Position numbers and translations under genes: made by a program. Shown in pieces: positions 7,955 through 12,078 of a stretch of 12,078 nt of DNA (positions within the stretch are counted from its first letter, which is position 1; every line of letters begins with the position of its first letter). The stretch comes from an uncultured Fastidiosipila sp. (GTDB taxonomy: Bacteria; Bacillota; Clostridia; Saccharofermentanales; Fastidiosipilaceae): contig CALLQJ010000149.1 of the NCBI GenBank assembly GCA_938014865.1, positions 1 through 12,078 of the forward strand, written 5' to 3'. The notes beneath the pieces are model-generated. The model was not told where the DNA came from, made no database searches, and was given only the letters and a program-made list of their open reading frames with translations.

Positions 7955-7970
7955 GAATCACCGTGAATTC
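7955..7970. promoter_or_regulatory. imperfect palindrome in the operon leader
   Basis: GAATCAC-C-GTGAATTC is a near-palindrome whose core resembles the perfect palindrome at 5235-5248 (ATTCACGTGAAT). It lies just downstream of the predicted operon start point, where a repressor could block elongation. The two-site similarity may be chance, since both are short and AT-rich. Confidence 0.3.
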
Positions 7971-7980
7971 AAAAAATGGA

Positions 7981-8009
7981 TTTATACAATATGACGGATA
8001 ATTTTCGAA
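7981..8009 (-). promoter_or_regulatory. candidate promoter of the transporter-glycosidase operon
   Basis: On the minus strand TATAAA (7986-7981) is a good -10. A poor -35, TTCGAA (8009-8004), lies 17 bp upstream. A weak -35 is typical of promoters that need an activator, and the element GAAAATCAT overlaps it. The predicted start near 7974 gives a leader of about 218 nt. A second reading further downstream (TTCACG with TATATT) has a 20-bp spacer, which is too long. Confidence 0.4.
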
Positions 8010-8037
8010 AATCATCATATATTTATGAAAATTATCC
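7996..8037. promoter_or_regulatory. candidate AraC-type operator: three GAAAATTAT elements
   Basis: GAAAATCAT (8007-8015) and GAAAATTAT (8027-8035) are direct repeats spaced 20 bp apart, about two helical turns, as in AraC-family half-sites. A third copy is inverted at 7998-8006 (ATAATTTTC). As a result GGATAATTTTC (7996-8006) and GAAAATTATCC (8027-8037) are perfect 11-bp inverted repeats, and ATTTTCGAAAAT (8001-8012) is a perfect palindrome. The block overlaps the weak -35 of the transporter operon and lies about 50 bp upstream of the regulator's own inferred -35. The repeats are seen directly; binding by the adjacent regulator is inferred. Confidence 0.5.
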
Positions 8038-8086
8038 TTATATGCGGCAAAAAACAGGAAAAAGGCGGAAAAGTCATATTAAAAAA

Positions 8087-8115
8087 GTGAGTAAATGTTT
8101 TATTTATGTGATAAT
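8087..8115 (+). promoter_or_regulatory. candidate promoter of the AraC-GH39 regulator gene
   Basis: GATAAT (8110-8115) is preceded by TG at 8107-8108, giving an extended -10 element. GTGAGT (8087-8092), 17 bp upstream, is a weak -35. An extended -10 can make up for a poor -35. The resulting leader would be about 60 nt, ending in AAGGAG (8173-8178) before the ATG at 8185. Confidence 0.4.
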
Positions 8116-8184
8116 ACTTAAAATATTAACTTCTGAGACAGGCGAGAGTAAAAATAAACGCGTCGTTCAAGTAAGGAGAGCTGT

Positions 8185-10656
8185 ATGCATTACGAAATCA
8201 TTAATTTCAGTGAACAGATGCCGGTACGCTGCATGTTTTATTACTTGGGAGAAAAACAAGATCATCTGCATGATTATTTTGAGATTATTTTCGTCCTGAA
8301 AGGCCGTCTGCAGCTTATTGCGGGCGGCAAACCTTATATTCTTGAAGCGGAAGATATTATGACGCTTGATGCCCGTGTTCCGCATGAGATACGGGGAAGG
8401 GAAAGTGCTTTTATTTCCGTGCAGTTTGATCAGGCGCTTTTTGAGCGTACTCTGCCGGAGCCGAAGCATCCGGAATTTGAATGCAACAGCAGCATCCAAA
8501 GAGACAGTGCAGCCTTTTTGCGTCTGCGCCGTTTAATTGCACGTTTGGTAAAAAATAACGTAGACCGGCAGCAGGGCTTTTCTCTGCGTAATTGGTCTTT
8601 GGTTTATGAAATTATGGATGAACTCTATAATAATTTCCGGGTCAGTGAGGATGCGGAAGAAGAAGGGCGGGCGCATCGCTATGCGGAGCGCATTTCGCGG
8701 ATCTCTGCATTTATGAATGCACACTATCAGGAAAATATCACACTGGCAATGCTGGCTGATCATGTCTACCTTTCCGTGCCTTATCTTTCAAAATTTATTA
8801 AACAAGAGTTCGGCATGACCTTTCATCAGTATCTGACAAAACTGCGGCTGAACCACGCGGTCCGTGAGCTCTACGGCAGCGAGAAGACGATTGAAACGAT
8901 ATCTTCTGAAAGCGGTTTTCCGAACACGCATGCTTTTGTAAAAGCGTTTCGCGAGGAGCACAATGAATTGCCGAGCGTGAGCCGGAGAACTTTTCAGCGG
9001 AGAAAAGAAGAGAGGCTGCCCGGTGAAATTAAACAGCACGATTATATGGCGGTTTTAAAAAAATATCTTGACGCGCCGGAAAACGGACAAGAGTCAGAAC
9101 AGACTTTGGTACGGACGGCCGTGTGTGATGTGCGCAGGAGTGAGCAGACCCTTAAACACAGCTGGCGTTTCCTTTTGAATGTGGGCAGCGCAGCGGATCT
9201 GCTTTATGCCGATGTTCAGGAGATGGTCCGGAAAGTACAAAAGGAGATCGGATTTTCATATATTAAGCTCGCGGGTATTCTGGACGATGATCTCCGGCTG
9301 CTCAGCAGAAACCGGCAAGGCGAATTGCTTTTTAACTTTATCTATATAGATAAAATTTTGGATTTTGTTTTTTCTGCCGAGCTGAAGCCTTTCATCCAGT
9401 TTTCTTTTATGCCGTCCTGCCTGGCTAGACATCCGCAAAAGAAGCTTTTTAATCATTTGGTCAGTGAAGCGAGTGATCTTGAAGAGTGGGGCGAACTCAT
9501 CCGGACCGTCTGCAGGCACTTTATTTCCCGCTACGGCAGGGAAGAGCTGCGGCATTGGCGTTTTTGTGTCTGGACACAGCCGGATACGCCGCGCAATATG
9601 TATGCCTTTTCAAGCGATGCTTTATTTTATGATTTTTACAAAACGACCTATGAAGCGGTCAAGAGCTGTGATCCGGAGCTGATCTTCGGTGCACCGGCCT
9701 CTTATTATTTACCGGATCCCGCTGAGGAAAGCTGGTATGTGTCTTTTTTGGAATTCTGTGAAACTGCGCATTGTGTCCCGGATTTTCTGAACTTTGTCTA
9801 TTACGATATTGTACCCAGCGGTGAACCTGAACGCAGTCAAAGCACAAAAGAGACCTTTGGCTTTATCGGAGAAATGCAGCTGAACGCGTCCGAGGACGGA
9901 TTTCAGAATTTTGTTGATCAGCTTACAGCGGCGACCAAGCGCAGATTAAAATGGGAGAAAGCAATTTATCTGACGGAATGGAATTCGACGCCGAGTCAGC
10001 AGGATCTCCTGAATGACAGTTGTTTTAAATCCTGCTATATTGTCCGCTGCATCCTGGAAAACTATGATCGTTTGGACAGTTTTGCGTACTGGTCGCTGAC
10101 GGACTGGATGGGAGAAGCCCCCGTTCCCGATGTTTTGTTCTTCGGGGGCATCGGCATGTTTACGGTAAACGGGATTCCTAAACCTTCTTACTACGCCTTC
10201 AGGATGCTCTCGTATTTGGGAGATGAACTCTTGGCCAGAGGTCCGGGCTGGTTTATCAGTAAAAGCGATCAGAGTTGCCGGATTATGGTCTATAATTACC
10301 GGCATTATTCTTATCTCTATGCAATGGGAGAGCGTTTTGATATGACGTTTACGGACCGATATACGCCCTTTTCTCCCGAGCAGTCATTGGATTTTCATCT
10401 GCGGCTGGAAAATCTTGAAGACGGCGCCTATACCGTCCGGGAAGTTATTTTAAACCGTACGAGCGGGAGTGCCTTTGATACCTGGATCGACATGGGAGCT
10501 GTTGAGCTTAAGACAGCGTGCGAATTCCGGAATTTAGCGGCGCGCTCTCTTCCCGCCCTGCAAAAATATATTCTTCATGCCAAAGACGGTGCCCTTGAAT
10601 TAGATGCCCTGCTGGACCTTCTGGAAGTGCGTTTGATTTTGGTGGATAAAGCGTGA
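8185..10656 (+). CDS. AraC-family transcriptional regulator with C-terminal GH39-like domain
   Basis: This 823-residue protein has three parts. Residues 1-90 form a cupin-like sensor (HLHDYFEIIFVLKG, then VPHEI). Residues about 165-275 hold two helix-turn-helix motifs (LADHVYLSVPYLSKFIKQEFG; then IETISSESGFPNTHAFVKAFRE). Residues about 310-823 resemble GH39 (beta-xylosidase/iduronidase family). In GH39, WNEP carries the acid/base Glu; here HWRFCVWTQPD (457-467) has Gln465 at that place. The nucleophile motif is kept as LTEW (Glu598). The module is therefore probably a ligand sensor rather than an active glycosidase. No signal peptide is present, as expected for a cytoplasmic regulator. AAGGAG lies 6 bases before the ATG. 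It is divergent from the transporter operon, which it most likely activates in response to the imported sugar. The tail of the second HTH (NELPSVSRR) deviates from the usual G.TP..YR. Confidence 0.88.
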   Translation: MHYEIINFSEQMPVRCMFYYLGEKQDHLHDYFEIIFVLKGRLQLIAGGKPYILEAEDIMTLDARVPHEIRGRESAFISVQFDQALFERTLPEPKHPEFECNSSIQRDSAAFLRLRRLIARLVKNNVDRQQGFSLRNWSLVYEIMDELYNNFRVSEDAEEEGRAHRYAERISRISAFMNAHYQENITLAMLADHVYLSVPYLSKFIKQEFGMTFHQYLTKLRLNHAVRELYGSEKTIETISSESGFPNTHAFVKAFREEHNELPSVSRRTFQRRKEERLPGEIKQHDYMAVLKKYLDAPENGQESEQTLVRTAVCDVRRSEQTLKHSWRFLLNVGSAADLLYADVQEMVRKVQKEIGFSYIKLAGILDDDLRLLSRNRQGELLFNFIYIDKILDFVFSAELKPFIQFSFMPSCLARHPQKKLFNHLVSEASDLEEWGELIRTVCRHFISRYGREELRHWRFCVWTQPDTPRNMYAFSSDALFYDFYKTTYEAVKSCDPELIFGAPASYYLPDPAEESWYVSFLEFCETAHCVPDFLNFVYYDIVPSGEPERSQSTKETFGFIGEMQLNASEDGFQNFVDQLTAATKRRLKWEKAIYLTEWNSTPSQQDLLNDSCFKSCYIVRCILENYDRLDSFAYWSLTDWMGEAPVPDVLFFGGIGMFTVNGIPKPSYYAFRMLSYLGDELLARGPGWFISKSDQSCRIMVYNYRHYSYLYAMGERFDMTFTDRYTPFSPEQSLDFHLRLENLEDGAYTVREVILNRTSGSAFDTWIDMGAVELKTACEFRNLAARSLPALQKYILHAKDGALELDALLDLLEVRLILVDKA

Positions 10657-10777
10657 GTTTTCTTCCCGCCCGGCATAGGATTCAGGCGGTATATCGTGTA
10701 AAATTAACAGAGAAGAAAAGCGCAGGAATGCTTTAAATGCACTGCCGCCTCAGGCAGAGGGGAAAGAGGGGTCCACG

Positions 10778-11611
10778 ATGATAAATAAACGGCTCAGATG
10801 GCTTTGTATTCCGGCAGCAGCGGGGCTTTGTTTTGCGCTTGCGGCCTGTTCCGGCAAGCCGCGGGACGATTCGAAGCGGGACGCAAAGCAGCAGGAAACG
10901 CAGGAGATGCTTGAAACAACAGCAGAAAAAACAAGGGCCGGAACGCCTGCGGCCGAGGCGGAGGCCGGCGAGGAAAGCAGTGCCGGCGACAAGGAAACAA
11001 AAGGCGCCGTGATTGCGAAACGAACAGAAGAAGCGGAGCAAACGGAGCAAGCGGAAGAAACGACAGGCGAAAGTGAAGCGATCCGGCTTCCGATAAAAAC
11101 GACGACACAGCAGGCGGATAAAAGCGATGCCGGGGAAGCTGCGACGGAAGATGAGGCTGCTGCTCCGACGAGCGCGGCAGAAGCGGGCGATAAGAGCAGC
11201 CAAACCGGGCAGCAGGATACGCCGGTGACAACGCAAGCGGCCGAGGCCGTTTTAAGCATTTCTTATGCGCCGCAGGAACTTATGGCCGACCGCAATGCCT
11301 ATGATTATTACATTATCTATGACGGTGATTATTGTGTAGACGTCAAGATCGAGACGAATGTCACGGTGCGTGATTTTCAGGTCAATACTTTGATTGCCGA
11401 TGCGTCGGGCGATCAGATTACATTCTCGATCGAGCATGTCTTATATGAACAGGCCAAGCTCAGCCCGGACAGGCCTTTTGTAACAACGCTTGTCTTTGAA
11501 GGGAGTATGCCGGAATTCGGTATTTCCTATACGGATACGAATGGTGCAAGGCGCAGCTTCTATCTGGCCCAGAGCGGGGAGGACGGCTCCCCCTTGCTGG
11601 TGCAATACTGA
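10778..11611 (+). CDS. secreted lipoprotein of unknown function with Glu/Ala/Thr-rich linker
   Basis: This 277-residue precursor has a clear lipoprotein signal (NKRLRWL, a hydrophobic core, lipobox LAAC, lipidated Cys24). Residues about 26-156 are a low-complexity, Glu-, Ala-, Thr-, Lys- and Gln-rich linker that should be disordered and lift the C-terminal domain from the membrane. Residues about 158-277 are a compact, probably beta-rich domain ending in GISYTDTNGARRSFYLAQSGEDGSPLLVQY-like sequence (first part 248-260). From memory, this domain resembles the C-terminal domain of uncharacterised proteins of anaerobic Firmicutes; no function is known to me. AGAGGGG (10765-10771) lies 6 bases before the ATG. 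The 121-bp gap after the regulator has a TAAAAT -10 candidate (10699-10704) with no good -35, a small CTGCC/GGCAG hairpin (10742-10757), and no clear terminator, so read-through from the regulator gene is possible. A link to the sugar locus is not shown. Confidence 0.85.
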   Translation: MINKRLRWLCIPAAAGLCFALAACSGKPRDDSKRDAKQQETQEMLETTAEKTRAGTPAAEAEAGEESSAGDKETKGAVIAKRTEEAEQTEQAEETTGESEAIRLPIKTTTQQADKSDAGEAATEDEAAAPTSAAEAGDKSSQTGQQDTPVTTQAAEAVLSISYAPQELMADRNAYDYYIIYDGDYCVDVKIETNVTVRDFQVNTLIADASGDQITFSIEHVLYEQAKLSPDRPFVTTLVFEGSMPEFGISYTDTNGARRSFYLAQSGEDGSPLLVQY

Positions 11612-11616
11612 GCGTT

Positions 11617-12078
11617 TCAGACTTCCGAAATCAGCCCGAAATGCGTCAAGGCTTTGGCTAAGCCGTCGTCATCAATGTCCGCTGTGACATAATCGGCGGC
11701 GGCCTTGCTTTTGGGGTCGGCATTTCCCATAGCGATGCCGATCCCGGCAAAGGCGATCATGTCCGCATCGTTTTCGCCGTCCCCGATGCAGATGATTTCC
11801 GAGGCATCCAGTCCTTCGCTTTTTAAGAGGGCTGAGATGCCGTCGCTTTTTCCGCCGTCGGCCGGAATGATGTCAAAGGCCCCCTCGTGCCAGCGGGTAA
11901 GGGCACATTCGGGCAGCAAACGCCGGTAGACATCGCCTACGGCATCTTCCCCGTAGACGACGCCCTGATACACGGGCTCTCCTCGGTATTCACCCACGGG
12001 CGGGACGGGCGTGGAAATCGAAGCCTGGGCCCGGACGGTTTCAGGCTTGATTTTGTTGACGTACATGCGGTCGGCCGT
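11617..12078 (-). CDS. Cof-type HAD phosphatase, C-terminal part
   Basis: 153 codons are visible; the N terminus, including the DxDGT nucleophile motif, lies beyond the right edge. The visible part contains the end of the cap domain, then FDIIPADGGKSDGISALL with Lys77 of the fragment as HAD motif III, and IGDGENDADMI (98-108 of the fragment) as the Mg-binding motif IV. IAMGNADPKSKAAADYVT follows, a hallmark of Cof/YidA-type phosphatases. These are cytoplasmic enzymes that dephosphorylate sugar phosphates or cofactors such as flavin and pyridoxal phosphates; the substrate cannot be told from this part. The gene is convergent with the lipoprotein gene, with only 5 bp between the stop codons. 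It is probably not part of the sugar locus. An in-frame ATG at 12066 is internal to the family fold and is not the start. Confidence 0.92.
   Translation of the reverse strand, partial: TADRMYVNKIKPETVRAQASISTPVPPVGEYRGEPVYQGVVYGEDAVGDVYRRLLPECALTRWHEGAFDIIPADGGKSDGISALLKSEGLDASEIICIGDGENDADMIAFAGIGIAMGNADPKSKAAADYVTADIDDDGLAKALTHFGLISEV

Larger units (their letters stand above)
7757..8184. other. divergent regulatory region between transporter operon and AraC-type regulator
   Basis: This 428-bp non-coding stretch is AT-rich in its right half. It contains an inferred minus-strand promoter near 7981-8009, an inferred plus-strand promoter near 8087-8115, three copies of a 9-bp element (7998-8035) and an imperfect palindrome (7955-7970). 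The left part (7757-7974) would be a leader of about 218 nt for the transporter operon. That leader has a short GC-rich inverted repeat (GCGC at 7901-7904 and 7909-7912) with no terminator-like U-run after it in the direction of transcription. I saw no known riboswitch and no convincing small gene. Confidence 0.7.

Noticed and set aside
7976..8299. 107-codon plus-strand open frame across the divergent region
   Set aside because: It has no ribosome binding site, covers the inferred promoters and operator, and overlaps the start of the well-supported regulator gene in another frame.
10742..10757. CTGCC/GGCAG hairpin as terminator of the regulator gene
   Set aside because: The stem is only 5 bp, has no T-run after it, and lies right before the lipoprotein ribosome binding site.
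10733..11259. Three long minus-strand open frames opposite the lipoprotein gene
   Set aside because: They mirror the Glu/Ala/Thr-rich low-complexity stalk; their translations are Ser/Ala-, Arg/Phe- or Pro/Arg-rich and look artificial, whereas the plus strand has a lipobox, a ribosome binding site and a folded domain.
1..12078. CRISPR array, tRNA or rRNA gene, insertion sequence or prophage signal
   Set aside because: No regularly spaced repeats, no tRNA-like cloverleaf, no transposase or integrase motifs and no terminal inverted repeats were seen; the coding strands are almost fully occupied by metabolic genes.

Overview
The window looks like a carbohydrate-utilisation locus from a member of the Firmicutes (Bacillota), probably an anaerobic, gut-type clostridium. 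This rests on AGGAGG-type ribosome binding sites, moderate GC with an AT-rich regulatory region, lipobox-type binding lipoproteins, and protein families that I recognise from that group. No species can be named from the sequence alone.

Layout. Positions 1-7756 hold one tightly packed minus-strand operon, read from right to left: a two-domain sugar ABC ATPase (6260-7756), a permease (5256-6251), a lipoprotein binding protein (3981-5210), a second permease (2851-3891), a two-domain GH3 enzyme (1173-2858), beta-phosphoglucomutase (520-1161), and the start of a GH78-like (alpha-L-rhamnosidase-type) enzyme that runs off the left edge (1-508). Junctions are 8-12 bp or overlapping, except for 45 bp before and 89 bp after the binding-protein gene. 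The 89-bp gap carries a 13-bp stem-loop. A 428-bp divergent regulatory region (7757-8184) separates this operon from a plus-strand 823-residue regulator. That regulator has an N-terminal cupin, an AraC-type helix-turn-helix region and a C-terminal GH39-like module. After it come a plus-strand lipoprotein of unknown function (10778-11611) and, convergent with only 5 bp between, the C-terminal part of a Cof-type HAD phosphatase (11617-12078).

How the genes may work together (inference). The transporter imports a plant-type glycoside. The GH78-like enzyme and the GH3 enzyme trim it in the cytoplasm, since neither has a signal peptide. The GH3 enzyme has the Asp-His acid/base dyad of the NagZ type, seen in GH3 members reported to act as phosphorylases. 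It sits directly beside a beta-phosphoglucomutase, which needs beta-glucose 1-phosphate. Together these suggest an energy-saving phosphorolytic route to glucose 6-phosphate. The regulator's GH39 module keeps the nucleophile Glu but has Gln in place of the acid/base Glu, so it looks like a sugar sensor made from a disabled enzyme. Three copies of a 9-bp element lie in the divergent region, two of them as direct repeats 20 bp apart at the inferred operon promoter. This is a plausible binding site for the regulator.
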